Of a stretch of 64,000 nt of DNA, positions 28,707-39,943 are shown in pieces (within the stretch, counting starts at the first letter, position 1; each line of letters begins with the position of its first letter). This DNA is from Biscogniauxia marginata. Taxonomy: Eukaryota; Ascomycota; Sordariomycetes; Xylariales; Xylariaceae. The notes beneath the pieces were generated by a model that did no database searches, was not told the origin of the DNA, and was given only the letters and a program-made list of their open reading frames with translations. Made by a program: the position numbers and the translations under genes. The stretch is taken from positions 372,001 through 436,000 of the forward strand of contig MU404081.1 of the NCBI GenBank assembly GCA_022695795.1, read 5' to 3'.

Positions 28707-31053
28707 TGTTTGCGTCCTTTTCTGCGAAGGCCTACTGTACACCCGGAGCAGCTGTGGGATTGATGATCCCATGCACACCTAACCTAACCTGTCTGTTCTT
28801 ACCTGCCTGCCTTATGTAATAACCGGTAACTTCGAATCCAATGAGCCCGAGCGGAACGAGCAATTCCCAGTTGCATCCATGCGTCCATATATTCACCTGC
28901 ATTATAAGCGCAAGTTGTAGTCGCTAAAACCAAGCGGCTTACATACAAGGTTATCATCAATCTTACGAATCACGGTACGATAACGTGGTCAGCCTAAAAT
29001 TCGAGAATTGTCGCAGATCTAACCCCCTGCTTCGGTACGTACAGTTTCTCGCCAAGGCAGTTGGCACGGTTCGTCAAAATAGTTGCTGGGGTCTGCTCCT
29101 CCACAGAGTCCACACACACAACACACCGTCTTTCCCAATCCATGTCGACAGGCGCATTATCAGAAAAATTTTATTGCTGCTTGATGCCACGCGAGCGGTC
29201 ATACATACTCTGGACCCTCCCCTTTCATCGAAGAAACCTAGCTGATGGATACTTCTAGTGAGGGGCATGGCCGGGTCTGGCCTCTACCGATATTTGCTTC
29301 CATGACGATTTCGCGACCTGTATGTATAGCTTTTACCATTCAATGGACGAGGAACTCGATGCCAAATGAACCAGACAGAGTTCCAACGCAGCAGTTGTCA
29401 TTGTGACGCAAACCGTCACGCGCTTACCGCATCTCCACACGCTGTCCAGTCATCATGTTGGAGATGCCTTACGCCGTGTTATGGTTGCCACCAAGAAAAA
29501 AAAAGATGGGAAAAAGGGAAAAGAAAAAAAAAAGACAAGGAATTGCCGCTTAATTATTCGGGGAAAAATGGATTTCGCACATGAGAGAAGCTGTCTGTAT
29601 GACAATGGCAATAGTAATCATTATAATCATCGTAACCCACACGCCCTCGCAATGCGCCTGCGAATCAGGCGTGCAGCGTCCGACTATTCGGGTCCGAAAA
29701 CGTATACTTTGCCGAGATTCCCAACGCCATATGCTTCCTGGTGGTTCCTCGGATGGTCATCGTCGCTGACTCTCGTTAGAATTCACCGATCATCCTGGAA
29801 GGTTAGCAGGGCACCCACGAGAGAAGGCGTACGACACGCCTCTCGGTTTCTTTTTTTCCCGCCTCGTTCTCTCGTGTCATCTACTCTGGACCGGACGAAT
29901 AAATAATGAATCGCTCAAGATCGCTGAATAGCTGCAGTTCATTTCGAATCAGACCCCACAAATGGTCTGCGCTATTGTTACGGTATCATCGCAAATGACA
30001 AGGCCTGGATTGGCGACCCTGGCTCAGCTTGGTTCCGTTCCCCCAGAACTCATCGTGGTGACCGAGCCTATCGTGATTTGGATGTGCATCCATACATAGG
30101 ACTGTACCCAGTACGGACTCACGGTCATTGGCGTTATGGATGTACCGCCGTATGACAGGGGCTGCACACGAGCCATTTGTCGCGCGTAACATCACTTGGA
30201 CAAATATTCCGGCACCGGCACGGGGGCAGGTGTCGCGGCAAGGTGTGTCGGCAACGCTGACCAACTGCCAGGATGAATACTAATCAGCGTGTGTACTGAT
30301 ATGTAAATATATAGACATATACATGTACGTCGTATGTACGTACATGTCATGCCCGTGTTGGATACGTAGACAACGCTTGACCCATGATCCACGGCGTGGA
30401 TAGGGCGTTACGACAGCACACACCAGCATGTTCACCAGCATGTTCTGACTTTGAAATCGAACGACGCTTGGACGCAAGCGGCCTAGCGCGAGAGACGCAT
30501 CTCAAGCGAGCAGAGGGTGTTTATGTCATCTCACGGAGCTACCTATCAGAAGCCTATCCGACTGTGGGAGCGGCCGACGCCATTGGCCGAGATATTACAT
30601 CGCAACTGCTACGTCTTGATACATTGCCGCTTGGCCCGTATCTCACGTCTCCTTCAGCTGACTCGACGGGCCGAGGAGTAAAAATTTACGTGATGACAGT
30701 GCGACATACGAAAGGCACCTTGGGCAGTCCGGTTTTCCAGCTGCTACTGAGTGGAGCGGACCAATAATCTGCACACGGCTGGCAGAGCACGTAACAGAGG
30801 GAGTACAGTGTGTGGAGGAGACCCATGAGGAGACCCATGAGATCATCCAAGGATTTCCACGCGCAAGAAGAGATTGTGAGCGCAGAAGCCTACTGCATGG
30901 AAGAGGTGCCATGGATCCACACGATTGCTAGTAACAGACATCCATGAGGCCTAGCCCCAGCGCCCCACCTCACGTAAACAGTACCTAGCCCAAGAGGTAA
31001 GTACGGGATGCGAAGTACAGGATACCACGACCTGCTACATGCACAATAAACTT

Positions 31054-31100
31054 GGGGGGCCCACGGCCTGGGAAAACCAGGGGTCAGGGGCCCAGGGGGG
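31054..31100 (+). other. G-quadruplex-type G-run cluster
   Basis: Five G-runs of 6, 3, 4, 4 and 6 lie within 47 bp. The last four are separated by loops of 7, 3 and 4 nt (31070-31100), satisfying the usual G3+ loop 1-7 rule. The tract lies about 2.5 kb upstream of the CON7 ATG on the same strand. Confidence 0.75.
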
Positions 31101-31780
31101 ATCCTCTACCTTTTAAAAGAAAATGGCCGCCCCCAGGGATATTGATGGGTCGGGTCTTTGTCTTTACATGGATAATTCCGCCGCCTCCTGCCTCCTCCCA
31201 CCACACGCTTCACCTGCTCAGCCTCCCACTTTTTCGAAAGTACTCATAGCAAGGCGCAGGTACTTGTTTTTCTACGTATCCCCTCTTCGCTATGCATCCA
31301 GATTCCATCCCTCTCATATTACGGTCTGCCAGGACATATATACCCTATTGGTCTTTGTTGCATACTCGCTCCACTTTACCAGGAGGCCTCTCCGCGTATA
31401 GTAATTGTAAGAGAAGACAAAAGAAAAAGAAAAAAGGAAAGAAAAAAAATCGATGTCAGAAACACCTCAAGCTTTATATCATCGCAGATCGTATGGGAAA
31501 GACATATCAAGTCGAAAAGGAAAGAAAAAAAGAAACAAACATAAGAAAGAGGGTAAACAGGTAGGGTCAATGCGGGCCAGGAGCATTGTACTGTACTTGA
31601 ACCGGGCATATCTAGTTTGCGCTATGTAAGTGGCCCAGGTACTTTGTGTAGATGTACATATGCAGAACCGGATTGGCTACGGCGCATCTGCGGAGCAGTC
31701 AGTGCTTGTGGGTATGGGGTTCCAGTTCGTTACTAGCTGGTAGTAGCTGGACCCAAGAGAACGTACCTACCCAGACAGAA

Positions 31781-33600
31781 AAATTCGGAAAAAATAATAA
31801 TAAGAAGAAGAATAAAATAAAATAGAATAAAAATAAAATAGGAAAAAAAGTATTGATAGGTACTCGTCACTCCGTAATCACTCATCATTAAGCAATTTTT
31901 TTTTGTCTCTCTCTCTCTTTCCTGGTCTTCTGATCATTATTACAATATTGATTTGATTACTGTCTATGGACGGAGCTTCCCAATTTTTTTTTTCATTCTT
32001 TTCTATTTCTTTTACAGCCAAGTGACCCGGGGCACGCCAACCAAATAAATCTGCCTCTCACATTGCATTCATGTTCTCTGTTTCCCATCTCCTACCAAAT
32101 CTACCGTCAAGTCCACCCCAACTTTTATTTATTTAAAAACCAGCCTCATTCACCATTACAACCGCACGTGCATTCTTGTTGGTTTGGTCCCGGCAGACAG
32201 TGTCGCACATTTTTCAATCAAGTCGTCAACAACGCGTGCACTCGAGCAGTACTGCATCGTGCCTTTTCCGTGCATCTTCTCTTGCATACATATAATACAC
32301 CTTCACCCACCTCGGCACTAACCTCACTAAGCCCAATCTAAACTGCCCGCGCAGCACACAAGACCTACTGGCGCGTTAAGCCCTGTCAAGAGGCAAGGAA
32401 CTTGTCAGATATACATACATACTCGGGGGCTAAACCCTCTCATTTTGACTCCCTAGCCCTCCTCACCCTGAACCTAACGCTCCTGTCATCGCTGCCACCG
32501 CCGCCGCCAGCATCGTGACCCGGGGCACACACACCACGGTCTGGCCTACTGGGACCCGTCCGATTGTCTTTTGAGCCACCAACAACACGCGCTACACTGC
32601 ACGTCACCGTCTAGGTTGGCGATCGCCTGCGAGCCCACCTGGCCAATTTTGTGAGGGAGGGAAATAAGAGTCAGTCTAGCTGCCTCGGGTTTGTCTAGTG
32701 GCCCCGAATATCGACGTTCCGACAAATCTAGCATTACGCTGGTTCCAAACTTTCTTCACCACCCTCGTCGCCAATCCCAACCAACCCCTGATATCTCACT
32801 AGTCGTGGCGGTCTAGGCAGCTTTCGGCAACATCCCAATCATCCCAACCCTCCTATTTCATTCTTGCACTATTTTAGTCATTTTCCTCCCACTCCACCCG
32901 AGGGTCCTAGTTGAGCATCGAAGCAACACGTTCGTGCTAAGGGGTCTCAAGGGTAGCTAGATCGCGCCTTGCACCACAAATCGTGCTCAGGCGCTGACCA
33001 AATTTCCCCTCCTCAGCACCTTGTCTGTCTGCGCCGACGGCACCGGGTGTGCTCATCAGCCTGCCGCTACTGCGACACCTGCCTACCTACATGCCCACGC
33101 CTTGGTTGTGCATACAGCTTGACTTGGTGTGTGTATTTGTGATGCCCGTGATCTCACGGCAAGCTCTCGGCATCCTTGCTTAGCCCTCCTTTGATCTATC
33201 TCTTCGAGGACCGCCGCATCTCCCTTCCTTCTGTGGACTTACCACTTCTTCAGCGCGACTTGGTGGCTGATAGGCTTTGTGGGCTCTGTGGATCTGAGCT
33301 CGGCACTATCTCCTCCAGCTAAGCCTGTCGACATTGGCAAGACTAGAGGATCTACACCATTTCCCTGGATCAGTCTCCCGTCGCTGAACAGGACTGCCGC
33401 CAACAAATACACCAACGTAGCCGCAGCTTGTTCCGTTGGTGCAACTCTATCCTTCTTCTCTCTTACCGAGCAGTAGCACCAACCAACTATATCCACTCAA
33501 GACACACCGTCCCCCTACCAGCCTGCGTTGAACTCGAAACTGGCTCGAGGACTAAAATTCTCCGGCTGTTCACGCACCCGTCGTTCCTTGTAGCAGTAGT
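31781..33600 (+). promoter_or_regulatory. CON7: pyrimidine-rich upstream region and probable long leader of CON7
   Basis: After an A-rich AAT/AAG stretch (31790-31850) and a TC repeat (about 31904-31919), the + strand is C/T-rich for about 1.6 kb up to the CON7 ATG. Fungal 5' leaders often show this strand skew. Several upstream ATG codons open only short frames, for example at 32063. A long 5' UTR, perhaps with leader introns, is inferred and not shown. Confidence 0.45.
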
Positions 33601-35396
33601 ATGTTCTTGGTGCCAACACAACGACCACAACACGCGTTTGCTGGCAACCATCCATCACTACCGCGCGCTTCTGAGCACCAGCTTAGAGGCCAGAGCCCGG
33701 AAGCGCACTTCAGTACGCTTCTGAACGCCATCGACAGCTCTATGGAACGGAGTGTACACGAATACCCGCAGTCAGGTTTGCCTTCACCCTACCCGAGCAC
33801 CTCCGGCGACACTCAGTCTGAAGCATCCTCTGCAGATCACTCGTCTGCTGCACACTATTCTAGCAATCAGGACGCGCGCTCGAGCAACTACTCTACGTCG
33901 GCCACTCCCACGTCAGAGTACGGTGCCTACCCTCAATCTGCGAGGTCGACTAGTTCCTTCCCTGAACATAGTCTTCGCCAGTACCATCCAGCAAGCAACC
34001 ATAGCGGCAGCAGCGGAGGTATGGCGCAACAAACACCAACAAGTCCGTCCATGCCTATGCAAGATGGACGCAACCATCAGTCCCAGCAGGTCAAGTCTGA
34101 CAGCGATGTGCCCATAGATCCTTCCATCGCGCAACCTAGCCCAACGTATCCCCACGGCCAATATTCGCCCTACCCGCCGCCTCCGCAAGATATGTCGCAT
34201 AGTTACCCGCAGAGCGCCGGCAGTCTGTATGCGCAGCCCCGGCCTGACTGGGCTAACTATGGACACCCGGCGGGACAGATCCCGCATCCGCACCAAGTCT
34301 TCCCTCACACTCCGACGTCAGCTCCTCCGGGACGACCAACTCAGGTAGGTGTTTCCGAATAAGATGGTCTCGCCAGATGCACGGGGAAAGAAGAGAAAAT
34401 TATCCAGCCCCTATGTCCTCCGCTTCTCCTACCCCTTTCAACTTCGTTGCAGACGTCACAACTCCTTTTTTTTTTACTAGGTTTTTGTTATAACAAGCTC
34501 GGACTGGATGGTGGACTGGATTCGGCGCATGTGTTTTTCTCATTATATACATAAAATGGCTGATTTCTCATTGACAGTATGGTGCGCAACAGGTCTACTC
34601 GTTTGTGCCAATCCCGGGGGCGCAACAACACAAGAGACCTCGACGGCGTTACGAAGAGATCGAGCGAATGTACAAATGCGGCTGGAACGGTTGCGAGAAG
34701 GCTTATGGCACTCTGAATCATTTGAATGCCCACGTTACTATGCAAAGCCATGGACAAAAGCGGACACCTGAAGGTAGGTGCATTGATTTAATCATCTTGA
34801 ACAGTCGGCGTTTTGCTCGCGCCAAGCCAACGAATTTCGTCTGTCCGGCCTGTAACCGAAAGCCATGTTGTTCACTACTCTGGAGTAGTCTGAACGTGGC
34901 ACGCTTAGTTAAGCGTTTGCCGGACTCGCGCCAGCTAGTGAACTAGCAATCGGTGGGCTAGTTATTTACATGACTACCAAGTTTCCTGATCGCCTTGGAC
35001 AAGTTACTGACTAGTTGGTTTTTAGAATTTAAAGAGATCCGGAAGGAATGGAAGGCGCGTAAGAAGGAGGAAGAGCAGCAGCGAAAGGCGGCCGAGGAAG
35101 CAGAACGCCAGCGTCAGGCACAGGCACAGGCCGCTGCAACTGCTGCCGCCCAGGCCCAGAACGGGGGAGCCGACCCTCAAGGAGGTGATGCAGTTCAACC
35201 ACCCTCTTACCCGGCTAGTCGACAGCTGCCACCTATTGGGTACCAGCCGACCCAGTACCCAGCGCCCCCTTCCGCGACTGTCCCGCAGCAACCGATCCCG
35301 GAGTACAGCCCAACTAACCACATGTACGGTGGGAACTATCAGCCGGCATCGCCATACGGACCACAGGGACAGCAGATGTATAATCAACGGGAATAA
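33601..35396 (+). CDS. CON7: C2H2 zinc-finger transcription factor, CON7 type
   Basis: Transcription factor related to Con7 of Magnaporthe, which controls conidium morphology, germination and infection-related genes. Exons 33601-34344, 34578-34773 and 35026-35396 give 436 residues. Residues 1-248 are Ser/Pro/Tyr/Gln-rich and disordered. The single finger has Cys282, Cys287, His300 and His306 (spacing CX4CX12HX5H) and is preceded by the basic stretch KRPRRR. It is followed by EEFKEIRKEWKARKKEEE, a highly charged helix or coiled coil running to about residue 355, then a Pro/Gln-rich tail. The finger and the following RTPEEFKEIRKEW are the diagnostic conserved block. Both introns (233 and 252 nt) are long for this window, and the second is full of dyads. 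An in-frame ATG at 33742, beginning MERSVHEYPQSG, is an alternative start. The family call is fairly secure; orthology is from memory of the conserved block. Confidence 0.85.
34774..35025 (+). other. CON7: dyad-rich intron 2 of CON7
   Basis: This 252-nt intron joins TPE to FKEIRKEW. It holds three close perfect inverted repeats with 2-nt centres: ACTACTC/GAGTAGT (34874-34889), ACGCTTA/TAAGCGT (34901-34916) and GCTAGT/ACTAGC (34934-34947). Two shorter 5-bp dyads lie upstream (34784-34794 and 34830-34840); these could be chance. Confidence 0.7.
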
Positions 35397-38300
35397 TCAA
35401 GAGCATATCAAGGTAGTTTTCGACCGCCGCGCTTCGGCATACGGATGATGTGGGCTAATCCGGCTAGTAGTACAGCATATCTTAGGAAGGAAAAACGCTG
35501 ATGAGAGGTCGAACGCTCTCGGCCCGTTGTACGATACAAGATTTCCCTCAACACCGGCAAAAGCTCGTGTTCAGATCGCCTGTTTTATACGAACCTTAGA
35601 TCCGGTACCTAAAGAATTGTCAAGGAAAAGCACCTTCAGGGTAACTCCGGCTCGGATCGGAGATGACCGATACGGACACGAATACGAATCAGTAATGACG
35701 TTTCTTTATTCTCTTTTCTACTGCTCCTGTTTTTTTCTGTTCTTGTTTCTAGCAATATAGCATTGGGCCACGGATGGGGAAGGCAAAGGGGACCGGGGCG
35801 GCTTGCATCATGTGGCTTGACGGCGGCGGGACAAAATGTCTTTGGTCCGCGCTGCGATGATTTGGGAAGGTTTGGGGAGCACTTATTAGGATGGTTTGTC
35901 CGATAGTGCGATGTGCTCTGGGGTTGGCCGGTACAAGTCTGCAAAGAGTCGCGCACTCTGGGAAGATGGCCTCTCCCGGCATACATTCTCTTTTTCACCG
36001 AGTTTACGCAAGATACCCAGACATTTCTTTACTAGAAGGAATTATCGGTGACCAGGCCTGGGTAGGCCAAATATGGCACTGCGCTGGGTTTGATGAATGG
36101 CACGGAATTGAGCGACTAGTCAATAAACCCTTCGTTCTAGACATAAGACTCCGAGGAGCCAAAACAAAATAATTGAGCTGCATTTTCGCAATCAGAGGCA
36201 AACAATAGTTGATTTAAATGTTTTAAGTTGTATTGGAACAAGAGTGATGTTATAGATGGTAGACAGGATTAGGTTGACCCGAGTGACAGGTTCGGCATGC
36301 GGCGCACCAATGCAGCACCAACGCGGGCTGGGCTGACTAGAAAGAAAAAAGAAAAACCCGAGGACCTGGTTCAAGAAACAGCAGTGCATATATGTATGTA
36401 CGTCGATATGAAAATCGTAAGGGAAGAAGAAGATCAGACTAAATTAAAGAAGGCTAGGGTCAGGTTAGGGGGGGTGTACTCTAGCCTCCTGTGCTACGGT
36501 AGCCACGAGGTGCGCATGCCATGCCCATGTGGGAGCTTGGGTACGGTTTAATGCTGTTCTTCCTGTCTGTGGGCAAGCAAGGCTAGGTGATTTTTTTTTC
36601 TGGAGCAAGCGTTTAGGATTCGTAGTTCACGTCGCGTTCTAGTGTGGTTACACAGCGTCGGACGCTACCTTCTCTTTTGCTCCTAACCCAAAATCCAAAC
36701 ATGCACACTACGCGGCCTAAAATAAATTAATCAAAGTAGCTAGCGCCTCTCCGAATTGATCTAGTCGAGTTGGGTTATTACAGGATTCTGTTTTTTTTGC
36801 TTTTGCTTCTTTTCTTACGCTGTCGTTTCCCTCTAAAGCTAGACGCTGTGTAAAATACATCGAAGGTTAAGATGGGTTAAATTCCACCCCCCTCCCTTCC
36901 CTCGTTATAAGCATGACCACGATCAGATCACTCGGGATATGTCACATGATGACAAGGGGGAAGTCATGCATAAGAAACGGGAATAAGGGTGGATTATTTT
37001 AATGGAAGGGATAAATGGATGACAAATAAATATGTATACGTGTACATGTACGAGCCGAGGTAGATGGCGCGGGTATAAGTGTTCACCATCAGCCTTACTT
37101 GCTAGACCGGGTGACCACTCTAACGAGGCTACGTCGATACAGCAGCTACTTTGCGTCCGGTTGTTCTACTAGCAGCCCGAGAGTCTTTTTTTATACCTAT
37201 CACTAGTTTCGATCTACTGACGATTCCGAATTAGTCAGGCTCATCCCATGTGGTTGGCAATTCATCGAAACCCTACGAAACTAAGGAAGAGAGGTCAGGC
37301 CACCCGAAGATCTGTCTATTTTAGGTTTTCAGCCGCCTCAACGGGCAGAATAAACACACGACCAAGAAATAAGATGGGGTGGTTCGTTTCCCCATGTTCT
37401 CCGCCAAAAAAAGAAGAAGAAAAAAGACTAACTCTCGCAAGCTTAACCTAAATCCGTCACTCTTTTTTTCCTGCCGAACGAGAGGAATAAAAAGAACAAT
37501 TCCAAATAGGGAAATTTTACCATTCGGGAAATACTCTGTACAGTAACTCCCTATACTGTGTATCTGTACCAGGCCGCTGCCGATGCGGCCTGGATCCCGT
37601 GTGTGCGTGTGCGTGCGTCGTACAGATTCAGTTTAAGAGATACGATCGATCATAAACCGGGATATGTATATATATGGGGTAGGGCAGGCAGGGTAGGTAG
37701 GTGGTATCGTGGACGACGAGACGAAACGTTTGTACATATCGTTGCGTGTAAAATCTCCGGTTGGGTCAAAAGTCGAACATGACAAGGTAAAGGTTTAAGG
37801 CGAGAGGCTACAGGAGGCGGCATGTGTATAGTAGTTAGTTCCTTGACTTGATTATACATTGAGTATACGCTAGTAAAGTACATATACATGCTGAGACTTT
37901 ACCTATGCAAAAGGAAGATCGGTTTAGAGAGCATTAATATGTATAATTCAGTAGCTCCCTACTTATGTACCTAGGCTACCGTACATAAGCAAAAGAAGGT
38001 TAAGCGTGGCTTTTTTTTTTCCCCCAAGCTAGTGACGAAAACCGCTAAAATGACGAAATACCGGTGAAGGAAAAGGAAAAGCTAGGGAGATGAGACAGAA
38101 AACCGTTAGTTTGATTTGATTTTATCCATTTAGTTGTCCTTTTTACTATATTCCAGGTGTCGTTGAAGGGTTTTAGGGGGGGGGGGGGGGGGGGTCGGCG
38201 GTCTGGGGGTCGACGAGTTTTGGTGGGTGTGGAAGTGCTCGATGGAACTAGACAAGGGGACGCCGCGCGATGTCGTTGGTCGGAACGCACGCACGCCAAC

Positions 38301-39943
38301 GCTAAGGTATGCAGCATTCCCGACCTCGCGTGTGCGCTACGGGCCGAGCGAGGCACGTTTTTAGCTTTAGGAAGGGGGGGGTGTGTGCCTTTGCTTTTTT
38401 CTTTCTTAAATCCTATTTATTTTTTTAGCCTACCTCCTAACACTACTTACGTACATTAGACACATGCCAGATGGCCACATGTATGTACTAAAGATAGTCG
38501 ATGGCACGATGCAACCCACGATGACCCGGGGTGTTTATATATTTATTTATTATTTAAATTTTTTAATTCTCCGAGCCTAAAAATGTGATAGGCTCTAGGC
38601 TTCGTTGGCGTCCTCTGGCGTTGCACGGAACATGATAGACAGGGCACAGGTCGTCAAGTACATGCACTACCTGACGATATACAGATCGAGGCTTGCTATA
38701 TCGGGTTATGTTCCTTCTCTCTCCCCCCAACTCTCTAGCGTCTACTCGGTTATCTCGGCCGCGTCTGAGGATCAATCATCCATCTTAGCGTTTCGATCGC
38801 AGGGTTGATTATTTGCATATTTTAGTCGTGCATAGGTCAAAGGTACTTGTCACCCGTCTCGTCAAGGCTTAGGAAGCAATACCGGTACTAGTTGGAAAAG
38901 GGAAACCGAGGCGTCTGCACAACCGTTGTATCAAACTCCCAGTCGAAGTGCATCCCTCAGATGAACCACAGATTGAACCGCAGATGAGCCGTAAATGAGC
39001 CGCGCGGGGACCACTACTGCAAGCCACACAAGCAACTTAGGAGGTAGGTAGAGGGATACTTGTCGATATGACATGGGTATCGCTTGAGGTTGAAATAAAG
39101 ATGTAACGGTTATTCTTAGCGAAGTATCTTCAGGTGGTCCTTGCATCTATTGACTTTTTATGCCATGTCATACCTATCAGCCACGAATGACAGCAGAAGA
39201 ACTTGATTCCAGTCAAGAAATTCCCGAGTTGATAACAACAACACGCCGTGTTTGTGTGATATCGGACGTGGGGGGTTGGATTACATCTCTTGCCACCGTC
39301 CGGATTATCAAAATATTATTGGTGTTAACGGGCATCGGATAATCGGCATCGATCTAATGAAACGAGTCCCGTCCGCGACTACTACTAATAGCAGGTATAA
39401 CATCCGTTGTACGAACAAGAAATACGGGGTAGACCTTGAAAAGAAAAAAGAGAAAAGAAAGGAAAGCAGATTCTCGCGGCAGCAACGTCCCCCCCTATGA
39501 TGACCAAGAAGTGGGTTCGATGCCTGCTTCTGCCTGAAGTCAAGCAATGACGTAGTTGCTCACCAGGCGCAGCCCGAATCTTCTTATCTTCAGACGTCAC
39601 TCTGCTTCAGGAAGGACCCTGACAATCATCTCGATTATTTCTTCACTCTTTCTTCCGAACACTGCATGCGAACCAGTCAACCTGTCCTATCGCTTTCGTC
39701 TAACCAAGCAATCTCGTCTCGCTGTAATTAGGTATCGCGCATTTGTTGGATTTACCTTGCGACGTTTGTAGGTTTGGATTCATGCTTTCGCGAGAAGAAC
39801 CCTTGACATTAACTTGTGTTCAGGAAGCACTCGAGTCGATACCCACCAGGCAATTTTTTGGTATTTTTTTTTTCTATTTACTCGTCGGGTTACAACTACC
39901 TAGATCTGTAATATCGTGAAAAAGGCCGTACACCACCGCACAC
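35397..39943. other. gene-poor spacer between CON7 and AAR2
   Basis: No gene is supported over 4.5 kb. It includes the CON7 3' region, several A- or T-rich homopolymers and many TA-rich GTAC/ATGT-type stretches. It ends in a probable AAR2 leader from about 39600. Short frames such as 35891-36172 have no recognisable features. Confidence 0.45.
38176..38194 (+). repeat. homopolymer of 19 G
   Basis: Nineteen uninterrupted G on the + strand, followed by further G-runs. The exact length may be affected by sequencing error, as is usual for long homopolymers. Confidence 0.85.

Larger units (their letters stand above)
18137..31780. other. long gene-poor region without recognisable genes
   Basis: Over 13 kb I find no frame with a known domain or a convincing exon series. 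Composition is near balanced, so this is not a RIP island. It contains short repeats, two 12-bp tandem duplications (30421-30444 and about 30815-30840) and several hairpins. Examples are a perfect 10-bp one at 30321-30347 and one at 27887-27916 that includes a bulge. Small frames such as 22312-22827, 27169-27738 and 30384-30767 lack family resemblance. Lineage-specific small genes or non-coding transcripts could be missed by eye. Confidence 0.45.

Noticed and set aside
39500..39535. tRNA B-box match GGTTCGATGCC
   Set aside because: The flanking T-arm does not pair and no A-box or acceptor stem is found at proper distance.
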